Assembly: GCA_037953745.1 (NCBI GenBank)
Contig: JBAKBP010001581.1
Coordinates: forward strand, 143,526-207,525
From: Lithodes maja
Lineage: Eukaryota; Arthropoda; Malacostraca; Decapoda; Lithodidae
Reading direction: 5' to 3'
Length of the DNA stretch: 64,000 nucleotides
Shown: one piece after another, positions 52,758-64,000 of the stretch
Layout: each line of letters begins with the position of its first letter
Numbering within the stretch: position 1 is the first letter of the stretch
Position numbers and translations under genes: made by a program
The notes under the pieces: generated by a model
What the model saw: only the letters and a program-made list of their open reading frames with translations
Told to the model about the DNA's origin: nothing
Databases searched by the model: none

Positions 52758-54240
52758 TTATCTATCCATCTATCATGGAGGACAGAAGGAAGAATAACAC
52801 TACATAAGGTGCTGTATATCCCGCTGCCATGTACACTACACAATACCTCCTCCTCCTACCTATCTACCTAATTATCAATCCATCTATCACGGAGGAGAGA
52901 AGGAAGAATAACACTACATAAGGTGCTGTATATCCCGCTGCCAAGTACACTACACAATACCTCCTCCTCCTACCCTATCTACCTAATTATCAATCCATCT
53001 ATCACGGAGGAGAGAAGGAAGAATAACACTACATAAGGTGCTGTATATCCCGCTGCCAAGTACACTACAGAATACCTCCTCCTCCTACCTATCTACCTAA
53101 TTATCAATCCATCTATCACGGAGGAGAGAAGGAAGAATAACACTACATAAGGTGCTGTATATCCCGCTGCCAAGTACACTACACAATACCTCCTCCTCCT
53201 ACCTATCTACCTAATTATCAATCCATCTATCACGGAGGAGAGAAGGAAGAATAAGACTACATAAGGTGCTGTATATCCCGCTGCCAAGTACACTAGACAA
53301 TACCTCCTCCTCCTACCTATCTACCTAATTATCAATCCATCTATCACGGAGGAGAGTTAGAAGAATAACATTACATAAGGTGCTGTATATCCCACTGCCA
53401 AGTACACTACACAATACCTCCTCCTCCTACCTATCTACCTAATTATCAATCCATCTATCACGGAGGAGAGAAGGAAGAAAAACACTACATAAGGTGCTGT
53501 ATATCACGCTGCCAAGTACACTACACAATACCTCCTCCTCCTACCTATCTACCTAATTATCAATCCATCTATCACAGAGTAGAGAAGGAAGAATAACACT
53601 ACATAAGGTGCTGTATATCCCGCTGCCAAGTACACTACACAATACCTCCTCCTCCTACTTATCTACCTAATTATCAATCCATCTATCACAGAGGAGAGAA
53701 GGAAGAATAACACTACATAAGGTGCTGTATATCCCGCGGCCAAATACACTACACAATACCTCTTCCTCCTACCTATCTACCTAATTATCACTCCATCTAT
53801 CACGGAGGAGAGAAGGAAGAATACCACTACATAAGGTGCTGTATATCCCGCTGCCAAGTACACTAGACAATACCTCCTCCTCCTACCTATCTACCTAATT
53901 ATCAATCCATCTATCACGGAGGAGAGAAGGAAGAATAACACTACATAAGGTGCTGTATATCCCGCTGCCAAATACACTACACAATACCTCCTCCTCCTAT
54001 CTATCTACCTAATTATCAATCCATCTATCACGGAGGAGAGAAGGAAGAATAACACTACCTAAGGTGCTGTATATCCCGCTGCCAAGTACACTAGACAATA
54101 CCTCCTTCTCCTACCTATCTACCTATTTATCAATCCATCTATCACGGAGGAGAGAAGGAAGAATAACACTACATAAGGTGCTGTATATCTCGCTGCCAAG
54201 TACACTACACAATACCTCCTCCTCCTACCTATCTACCTAA
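52758..54240. repeat. Tandem duplication, 1,483-bp unit, copy 1
   Basis: The unit is 13 monomers plus 1 bp. It opens with the TTATCTATCC and ATGGAGGACAG monomer and contains a private TATCACGCTG plus CGCGGCCAAATAC combination. Both recur 1,483 bp later. Boundaries are uncertain within one monomer. Confidence 0.85.
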
Positions 54241-55723
54241 TTATCTATCCATCTATCATGGAGGACAGAAGGAAGAATAACACTACATAAGGTGCTGTAT
54301 ATCCCGCTGCCATGTACACTACACAATACCTCCTCCTCCTACCTATCTACCTAATTATCAATCCATCTATCACGGAGGAGAGAAGGAAGAATAACACTAC
54401 ATAAGGTGCTGTATATCCCGCTGCCAAGTACACTACACAATACCTCCTCCTCCTACCCTATGTACCTAATTATCAATCCATCTATCACGGAGGAGAGAAG
54501 GAAGAATAACACTACATAAGGTGCTGTATATCCCGCTGCCAAGTACACTACAGAATACCTCCTCCTCCTACCTATCTACCTAATTATCAATCCATCTATC
54601 ACGGAGGAGAGAAGGAAGAATAACACTACATAAGGTGCTGTATATCCCGCTGCCAAGTACACTACACAATACCTCCTCCTCCTACCTATCTACCTAATTA
54701 TCAATCCATCTATCACGGAGGAGAGAAGGATGAATAAGACTACATAAGGTGCTGTATATCCCGCTGCCAAGTACACTAGACAATACCTCCTCCTCCTACC
54801 TATCTACCTAATTATCAATCCATCTATCACGGAGGAGAGTTAGAAGAATAACATTACATAAGGTGCTGTATATCCCACTGCCAAGTACACTACACAATAC
54901 CTCCTCCTCCTACCTATCTACCTAATTATCAATCCATCTATCACGGAGGAGAGAAGGAAGAAAAACACTACATAAGGTGCTGTATATCACGCTGCCAAGT
55001 ACACTACACAATACCTCCTCCTCCTACCTATCTACCTAATTATCAATCCATCTATCACAGAGTAGAGAAGGAAGAATAACACTACATAAGGTGCTGTATA
55101 TCCCGCTGCCAAGTACACTACACAATACCTCCTCCTCCTACTTATCTACCTAATTATCAATCCATCTATCACAGAGGAGAGAAGGAAGAATAACACTACA
55201 TAAGGTGCTGTATATCCCGCGGCCAAATACACTACACAATACCTCTTCCTCCTACCTATCTACCTAATTATCACTCCATCTATCACGGAGGAGAGAAGGA
55301 AGAATACCACTACATAAGGTGCTGTATATCCCGCTGCCAAGTACACTAGACAATACCTCCTCCTCCTACCTATCTACCTAATTATCAATCCATCTATCAC
55401 GGAGGAGAGAAGGAAGAATAACACTACATAAGGTGCTGTATATCCCGCTGCCAAATACACTACACAATACCTCCTCCTCCTATCTATCTACCTAATTATC
55501 AATCCATCTATCACGGAGGAGAGAAGGAAGAATAACACTACCTAAGGTGCTGTATATCCCGCTGCCAAGTACACTAGACAATACCTCCTTCTCCTACCTA
55601 TCTACCTATTTATCAATCCATCTATCACGGAGGAGAGAAGGAAGAATAACACTACATAAGGTGCTGTATATCTCGCTGCCAAGTACACTACACAATACCT
55701 CCTCCTCCTACCTATCTACCTAA
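54241..55723. repeat. Tandem duplication, 1,483-bp unit, copy 2
   Basis: Adjacent partner of 52758-54240. Both copies end with the TATATCTCGCTG monomer. Few differences are visible, for example CCCTATGTACC near 54456 against CCCTATCTACC near 52974, so the duplication looks recent. Confidence 0.85.
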
Positions 55724-57935
55724 TTATCAATCCATCTATCATGGAGGAGAGAAGGAAGAATAACACTACAAAAGGTGCTGTATATCCCGCTGCCAAGTAC
55801 ACTACACAATACCTCCTCCTCCTACCTATCTACCTAATTATCAATCCATCTATCACGGAGGAGAGAAGGAAGAATAAGACTACATAAGGTGCTGTATATC
55901 CCACTGCCAAGTACACTAGACAATACCTCCTCCTCCTACCTATCTACCTAATTATCAAAACATCTATCACGGAGGAGAGAAGGAAGAATAACACTACATA
56001 AGGTGCTGTATATCCCGCTGCCAAGTACACTACACAATACCTCCTCCTCCTACGTATCTACCTAATTATCAATCCATCTATCACGGAGGAGAGTTAGAAG
56101 AATAACATTACATAAGGTGCTGTATATCCCGCTGCCAAGTACACTACACAATACCTCCTCCTCCTACATATCTACCTAATTATCAATCCGTCTATCACGG
56201 AGGAGAGAAGTAAGAATAACACTACATAAGGTGCTGTATATCCCGCTGCCAAGTACACTACACAATACCTACTCCTCAACCCTATTTTCCTAATTATCAA
56301 TCCATCTATCACGGAGGAGAGAAGGAAGAAAAACACTACATAAGGTGCTGTATATCCCGCTGCCAAGTACACTACACAATACCTCCTCCTCCTACCTATC
56401 TACCTAATTATCAATCAATCTATGATGGAGGAGAGAAGGAAGAATAACACTACATAAGGTGCTGTATATCCCGCTGCCAAGTACACTACACGATACCTCC
56501 TCCTCTTACCTATCTACCTAATTATCAATCCATTTATCACGGAGGAGAGAAGGAAGAATAACACTACATAAGGTGCTGTATATCCCGCTGCCAAGTACAC
56601 TACACAATACCTCCTCCTCCTACCTATCTACCTAATTATCAATCCATCTATCACGGAGGAGGGAAGGAAGTATAACACTACATAAGGTGCTGTATATCCC
56701 GCTGCCAAGTACACTACACAATACCTCCTCCTCCTACCTATCTACCTAATTATCAATCCATCTATCCCGGAGGAGAGAAGGAAGAATAACACTACATTAG
56801 GTGCTGTATATTCCGCTGCCAAGTACTCTAGACAATACCTCCTCCTCCTACCTATCTACCTACTTATCAATCCATCTATCACGGAGGAGAGAAGGAAGAA
56901 TAACACTACATAAGGTGCTGTATATCCCGCTGCCAAGTACACTACACAATACGTCCTCCTCCTACCTACCTACCTAATTAACAATCCATCTATCACTGAG
57001 GAGAGAAGGAAGAAAAACACTACATAAGGTGCTGTATATACCGCTGCCAAGTACACTACACAATACCTCCTCTTCCTACCTATCTACCTAATTATCAATC
57101 CATCTATCACGGAGGAGAGAAGGAAGAATAACACTACATAAGGTGCTGTATATCCCACTGCCAAGTACACTACACAATACCTCCTCCTCCTACCTATCTA
57201 CCTAATTATCAATACATCTATCATGGAGGAGAGAAGGAAGAATAACACTACCTAAGGTGCTGTATATCCCGCTGCCATGTACACTACACAATACCTCCTC
57301 CTCCTACCTATCTACCTAATTATCAATCCATCTATCACGGAGGAGAGAAGGAAGAATAACACTACGTAAGGTGCTGTATATCCCGCTGCCAAGTACACTA
57401 GACAATACCTCCTCCTCCTACCTGTCTACCTAATTATCAATCCATCTATCACGGAGGAGAGAAGGAAGAATAACACTACATAAGGTGCTGTATATCCGGC
57501 TGCCAAGTACACTAGACAATACCTCCTCCTCCTACCTATCTACCTAGTTATCAATCCATCTATCACGGAGGAGAGAAGGAAGAATAACACTACATTAAGT
57601 GCTGTATATCCCGCTGCCAAGTACACTACACAATACCTCCTCCTCCTACCTATCTACCTAATTATCAATCCATCTATCACGGAGGAGAGAAGGAAGAATA
57701 ACACTACATAAGGTGTTGTATATCCCGCTGCCAAGTACACTACACAACACCTCCTCCTCCTACCTATCTACCTAATTATCAATCCATCTATCACGGAGGA
57801 GAGAAGGAAGAATAACACTACATAAGGTGCTGTATATCCCGCTGCCAAGTACACTACACAATACCTCCTCCTCCTACATATCTACCTAGTTATCAATCCA
57901 TCTATCACAGAGGAGAGAAGGAAGAATAACACTAC

Positions 57936-57947
57936 ATAAGGATAAGG
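57936..57947. repeat. Private 6-bp duplication in one monomer
   Basis: ATAAGG is present twice in a row, lengthening this monomer by 6 bp. I saw it in no other monomer, and it is absent from the second copy of the neighbouring 1,708-bp unit. It is either a recent slippage event or a sequencing error. Confidence 0.7.
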
Positions 57948-59653
57948 TGCTGTATATCCCGCTGCCAAGTACACTACACAATACCTCCTCCTCAACCCTA
58001 TTTACCTAATTATCAATCCATCTATCACGGAGGAGAGAAGGAAGAATAACACTACATAAGGTGCTGTATATCCCGCTGCCAAGTACACTACACAATACCT
58101 CCTCCTCCTACCTATCTACCTAATTATCAATCAATCTATGATGGAGGAGAGAAGGAAGAATAACACTACATAAGGTGCTGTATATCCCGCTGCCAAGTAC
58201 ACTACACAATACCTCCTCCTCTTACCTATCTACCTAATTATCAATCCATTTATCACGGAGGAGAGAAGGAAGAATAACACTACATAAGGTGCTGTATATC
58301 CCGCTGCCAAGTACACTACACAATACCTCCTCCTCCTACCTATCTACCTAATTATCAATCCATCTATCACGGAGGAGGGAAGGAAGTATAACACTACATA
58401 AGGTGCTGTATATCCCGCTGCCAAGTATACTACAAAATACCTCCTCCTCCTACCTATCTACCTAATTATCAATCCATCTATCCCGGAGGAGAGAAGGAAG
58501 AATAACACTACATTAGGTGCTGTATATTTCGCTGCCAAGTTCTCTACACAATACCTCCTCTTCCTACCTATCTACCTAATTATCAATCCATCTATCACGG
58601 AGGAGAGAAGGAAGAATAACACTACATAAGGTGCTGTATATCCCGCTGCCAAGTACACTACACAATACCTCCTCCTCCTACCTATCTACCTAATTATCAA
58701 TCCATCTATCATGGAGGAGAGAAGGAAGAATAACACTACATAAGGTGCTGTATATCCCGCTGCCATGTACACTACACAAAACCTCCTCTTCCTACCTATC
58801 TACCTAATTATCAATCCATCTATCCCGGAGGAGAGAAAGAAGAATAACACTACATTAGGTGCTGTATATCCCGCTGCCAAGTACACTAGACAATACCTCC
58901 TCCTCCTACCTATCTACCTACTTATCAATCCATCTATCACGGAGGAGAGAAGGAAGAATAACACTACATAAGGTGCTGTATATCCCGCTGCCAAGTACAC
59001 TACACAATACCTCCTCCTACCTATCTACCTAATTAACAATCCATCTATCACGGAGGAGAGAAGGAAGAAAAACACTACATAAGGTGCTGTATATACCGCT
59101 GCCAAGTACAGTACACAATACCTCCTCCTCCTACCTATCTACCTAATTATCAATCCATCTATCACGGAGGAGAGAAGGAAGAATAACACTACATAAGGTG
59201 TTGTATATACCGCTGCCAAGTACACTACACAATACCTCCTCCTCCTACCTATCTACCTAATTATCAATCCATCTATCACGGAGGAGAGAAGGAAGAATAA
59301 CACTACATAAGGTGCTGTATATCCCGCTGCCAAGTACACTACATAATACCTCCTCCTCCTACCTATCTACCTAATTATCTATCCATCTATCATGGAGGAC
59401 AGAAGGAAGAAAAACACTACATAAGGTGCTGTATATCCCGCTGCCATGTACACTACACAATACCTCCTCCTCCTACCTATCTACCTAATTATCAATCCAT
59501 CTATCACGGAGGAGAGAAGGAAGAATAACACTACATAAGGTGCTGTATATCCCGCTGCCAAGTACACTACACAATACCTCCTCCTCCTACCCTATCTACC
59601 TAATTATCAATTCATCTATCACGGAGGAGAGAAGGAAGAATAACACTACATAA
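57946..59653. repeat. Tandem duplication, 1,708-bp unit, copy 1
   Basis: The unit is 15 monomers minus 2 bp. Landmarks are CAACCCTATT (57993 and 59701), ATATTTCGCTG with AAGTTCTCTAC (about 58525 and 60233) and ACATAATACC (59341 and 61049). Breakpoints are placed within about 50 bp. Confidence 0.85.
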
Positions 59654-61361
59654 GGTGCTGTATATCCCGCTGCCAAGTACACTACACAATACCTCCTCCT
59701 CAACCCTATTTACCTAATTATCAATCCATCTATCACGGAGGAGAGAAGGAAGAATAACACTACATAAGGTGCTGTATATCCCGCTGCCAAGTACACTACA
59801 CAATACCTCCTCCTCCTACCTATCTACCTAATTATCAATCAATCTATGATGGAGGAGAGAAGGAAGAATAACACTACATAAGGTGCTGTATATCCCGCTG
59901 CCAAGTACACTACACAATACCTCCTCCTCTTACCTATCTACCTAATTATCAATCCATTTATCACGGAGGAGAGAAGGAAGAATAACACTACATAAGGTGC
60001 TGTATATCCCGCTGCCAAGTACACTACACAATACCTCCTCCTCCTACCTATCTACCTAATTATCAATCCATCTATCACGGAGGAGGGAAGGAAGTATAAC
60101 ACTACATAAGGTGCTGTATATCCCGCTGCCAAGTATACTACAAAATACCTCCTCCTCCTACCTATCTACCTAATTATCAATCCATCTATCCCGGAGGAGA
60201 GAAGGAAGAATAACACTACATTAGGTGCTGTATATTTCGCTGCCAAGTTCTCTACACAATACCTCCTCTTCCTACCTATCTACCTAATTATCAATCCATC
60301 TATCACGGAGGAGAGAAGGAAGAATAACACTACATAAGGTGCTGTATATCCCGCTGCCAAGTACACTACACAATACCTCCTCCTCCTACCTATCTACCTA
60401 ATTATCAATCCATCTATCATGGAGGAGAGAAGGAAGAATAACACTACATAAGGTGCTGTATATCCCGCTGCCATGTACACTACACAAAACCTCCTCTTCC
60501 TACCTATCTACCTAATTATCAATCCATCTATCCCGGAGGAGAGAAAGAAGAATAACACTACATTAGGTGCTGTATATCCCGCTGCCAAGTACACTAGACA
60601 ATACCTCCTCCTCCTACCTATCTACCTACTTATCAATCCATCTATCACGGAGGAGAGAAGGAAGAATAACACTACATAAGGTGCTGTATATCCCGCTGCC
60701 AAGTACACTACACAATACCTCCTCCTACCTATCTACCTAATTAACAATCCATCTATCACGGAGGAGAGAAGGAAGAAAAACACTACATAAGGTGCTGTAT
60801 ATACCGCTGCCAAGTACAGTACACAATACCTCCTCCTCCTACCTATCTACCTAATTATCAATCCATCTATCACGGAGGAGAGAAGGAAGAATAACACTAC
60901 ATAAGGTGTTGTATATACCGCTGCCAAGTACACTACACAATACCTCCTCCTCCTACCTATCTACCTAATTATCAATCCATCTATCACGGAGGAGAGAAGG
61001 AAGAATAACACTACATAAGGTGCTGTATATCCCGCTGCCAAGTACACTACATAATACCTCCTCCTCCTACCTATCTACCTAATTATCTATCCATCTATCA
61101 TGGAGGACAGAAGGAAGAAAAACACTACATAAGGTGCTGTATATCCCGCTGCCATGTACACTACACAATACCTCCTCCTCCTACCTATCTACCTAATTAT
61201 CAATCCATCTATCACGGAGGAGAGAAGGAAGAATAACACTACATAAGGTGCTGTATATCCCGCTGCCAAGTACACTACACAATACCTCCTCCTCCTACCC
61301 TATCTACCTAATTATCAATCCATCTATCACGGAGGAGAGAAGGAAGAATAACACTACATAA
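59654..61361. repeat. Tandem duplication, 1,708-bp unit, copy 2
   Basis: Adjacent partner of 57946-59653, nearly identical. A visible difference is AATTCATC near 59609 in copy 1 against AATCCATC here. After this copy the array continues with the CTACAGAATACC monomer. Confidence 0.85.
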
Positions 61362-64000
61362 GGTGCTGTATATCCCGCTGCCAAGTACACTACAGAATAC
61401 CTCCTCCTCCTACCTATCTACCTAATTATCAATCCATCTATCACAGAGGAGAGAAGGAAGAATAACACTACATAAGGTGCTGTATATCCCGCTGCCAAGT
61501 ACACTACACAATACCTCCTCCTCCTACCTATCTACCTAATTATCAATCCATCTATCACGGAGGAGAGAAGGAAGAATAAGACTACATAAGGTGCTGTATA
61601 TCCCGCTGCCAAGTACACTAGACAATACCTCCTCCTCCTACCTATCTACCTAATTATTAATCCATCTATCACGGAGGAGAGTTAGAAGAATAACATTACA
61701 TAAGGTGCTGTATATCCCACTGCCAAGTACACTACACAATACCTCCTCCTCCTACCTATCTACCTAATTATCAATCCATCTATCACGGAGGAGAGAAGGA
61801 AGAAAAACACTACATAAGGTGCTGTATATCCCGCTGCCAAGTACACTACACAATACCTCCTCCTCCTACCTATCTACCTAATTATCAATCCATCTATCAC
61901 AGAGTAGAGAAGGAAGAATAACACTACATAAGGTGCTGTATATCCCGCTGCCAAGTACACTACACAATACCTCCTCCTCCTACTTATCTACCTAATTATC
62001 AATCCATCTATCACAGAGGAGAGAAGGAAGAATAACACTACATAAGGTGCTGTATATCCCGCTGCCAAATACACTACACAATACCTCTTCCTCCTACCTA
62101 TCTACCTAATTATCACTCCATCTATCACAGAGGAGAGAAGGAAGAATACCACTACATAAGGTGCTGTATATCCCGCTGCCAAGTACACTAGACAATACCT
62201 CCTCCTCCTACCTATCTACCTAATTATCAATCCATCTATCACGGAGGAGAGAAGGAAGAATAACACTACACAAGGTGCTGTATATCCCGCTGCCAAGTAC
62301 ACTACACAATACCTCCTCCTCCTATCTATCTACCTAATTATCAATCCATCTATCACGGAGGAGAGAAGGAAGAATAACACTACCTAAGGTGCTGTATATC
62401 CCGCTGCCAAGTACACTAGACAATACCTCCTTCTCCTACCTATCTACCTATTTATCAATCCATCTATCACGGAGGAGAGAAGGAAGAATAACACTACATA
62501 AGGTGCTGTATATCCCGCTGCCAAGTACACTACACAATACCTCCTCCTCCTACCTATCTACCTAATTATCAATCCATCTATCACGGAGGAGAGAAGGAAG
62601 AATAACACTACATAAGGTGCTGTATATCCCGCTGCCAAGTACACTAGACAATACCTCCTCCTCCTACCTATCTACCTAATTATCAATCCATCTATCACGG
62701 AGGAGAGAAGGAAGAATAACACTACATAAGGTGCTGTATATCCCGCTGCCAAGTACACTACACAATACCTCCTCCTCCTACCTATCTACCTAATTATCAA
62801 TCCATCTATCACAGAGGAGAGAAGGAAGAATAACACTACATAAGGTGCTGTATATCCCGCTGCCAAGTACACTACACAATACCTCCTCCTACTACGTATC
62901 TACCTAATTATCAATCCATCTATCACGGAGGAGAGTTAGAAGAATAACATTACATAAGGTGCTGTATATCCCGCTGCCAAGTACACTACACAATATCTCC
63001 TCCTCCTACATATCTACCTAATTATCAATCCGTCTATCACGGAGGAGAGAAGTAAGAATAACACTACATAAGGTGCTGTATATCCCGCTGCCAAGTACAC
63101 TACACAATACCTCCTCCTCCTACCTATCTACCTAATTATCAATCCATCTATCACGGAGGAGAGAAGGAAGAATAACACTACATAAGGTGCTGTATATCCC
63201 GCTGCCAAGTACACTACACAACACCTCCTCCTCCTACCTATCTACCTAATTATCAATCCATCTATCACGGAGGAGAGAAGGAAGAATAACACTACATAAG
63301 GTGCTGTATATCCCGCTGCCAAGTACACTACACAATACCTCCTCCTCCTACCTATCTACCTAGTTATCAATCCATCTATCACAGAGGAGAGAAGGAAGAA
63401 TAACACTACATAAGGTGCTGTATATCCCACTGCCATGTACACTACACAATACCTACTCCTCAATCCTATTTACCTAATTATCAATCCATCTATCACGGAG
63501 GAGAGAAGGAAGAATAACACTACATAAGGTGCTGTATATCCCGCTGCCAAGTACACTACACAATACCTCCTCCTCCTACCTATCTACCTAATTATCAATC
63601 AATCTATGATGGAGGAGAGAAGGAAGAATAACACTACATAAGGTGCTGTATATCCCGCTGCCAAGTACACTACACAATACCTCCTCCTCTTACCTATCTA
63701 CCTAATTATCAATCCATTTATCACGGAGGAGAAAAGGAAGAATAACACTACATAAGGTGCTGTATATCCCGCTGCCAAGTACACTACACAATACCTCCTC
63801 CTCCTACCTATCTACCTAATTATCAATCCATCTATCACGGAGGAGGGAAGGAAGTATAACACTACATAAGGTGCTGTATATCCCGCTGCCAAGTACACTA
63901 CACAATACCTCCTCCTCCTACCTATCTACCTAATTATCAATCCATCTATCCCGGAGGAGAGAAGGAAGAATAACACTACATTAGGTGCTGTATATTCCGC

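Larger units (their letters stand above)
49025..64000. repeat. 114-bp tandem satellite array, right block
   Basis: The same satellite resumes directly after the 3' LTR, in the same orientation and at the exact monomer phase where the left block stopped. It runs to the window end, about 131 copies by length. The first 4 kb or so (49025 to about 53100) aligns with 21628 to about 25760 at a constant offset of 27,401 bp. Further right the array contains two younger-looking local tandem duplications (1,483 and 1,708 bp). No gene is present; short open frames here are by-products of the 3-divisible monomer length. Confidence 0.98.

Noticed and set aside
56172..56372. Minus-strand hydrophobic 66-residue frame
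   Set aside because: It is translated satellite from a GTG start. The apparent hydrophobicity comes from the purine block read in reverse.
58765..60679. Two identical 68-residue plus-strand frames (58765-58971 and 60473-60679)
   Set aside because: They are the same satellite stretch in the two copies of the 1,708-bp duplication. They have no protein features beyond the 38-residue period.

Overview
The window is animal-type repetitive DNA with no recognisable host gene. About 55.8 kb is one 114-bp tandem satellite (1-40807 and 49025-64000). It is interrupted once by an 8,217-bp LTR retrotransposon (40808-49024). A long satellite array, a Ty3/Gypsy-class element with a SCAN-like gag, a CCHC knuckle and an aspartic protease, and an LTR with a TATA box all fit a metazoan genome. 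The gag resembles elements I associate with aquatic animals such as decapods or fish, but the species cannot be fixed from this sequence.

Satellite. The monomer is about 43% GC (exact consensus copy at 1441-1554). It joins a (CCT)n block, a 32-bp block in 4-bp phase (CTAC/CTAT-like), an 18-nt purine block and a roughly 54-bp unique core. About 358 monomers lie left of the element and about 131 right of it (length divided by 114). Monomers are not interchangeable: rare variants recur at fixed offsets. This exposes nested duplications of 1,483, 1,708, 3,514, 4,100, 4,557, 14,431 and 19,521 bp, most close to whole numbers of monomers.

Retrotransposon. Two 1,844-bp LTRs (40808-42651 and 47181-49024) begin TGTGAC and end GTAACA. 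I see no difference between them, and every landmark lies exactly 6,373 bp apart. A 4-bp target duplication (CCAT) flanks the element. A primer binding site starting TGGCGACC lies 2 nt after the 5' LTR and a G-rich polypurine tract touches the 3' LTR. The single long reading frame (ATG at 42866, 1,276 codons) has a complete-looking gag and protease. Its pol part is a short mosaic: scraps of integrase come first, then a fragment of reverse transcriptase and the end of RNase H. The RT catalytic Y-x-D-D segment and the integrase catalytic core are absent. The copy therefore looks like a recent insertion of a non-autonomous element with integrase remnants upstream of RT, as in Gmr1-like elements. 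Six other copies of the same higher-order satellite segment in this window are empty at the equivalent site, so the pre-insertion sequence can be read directly.
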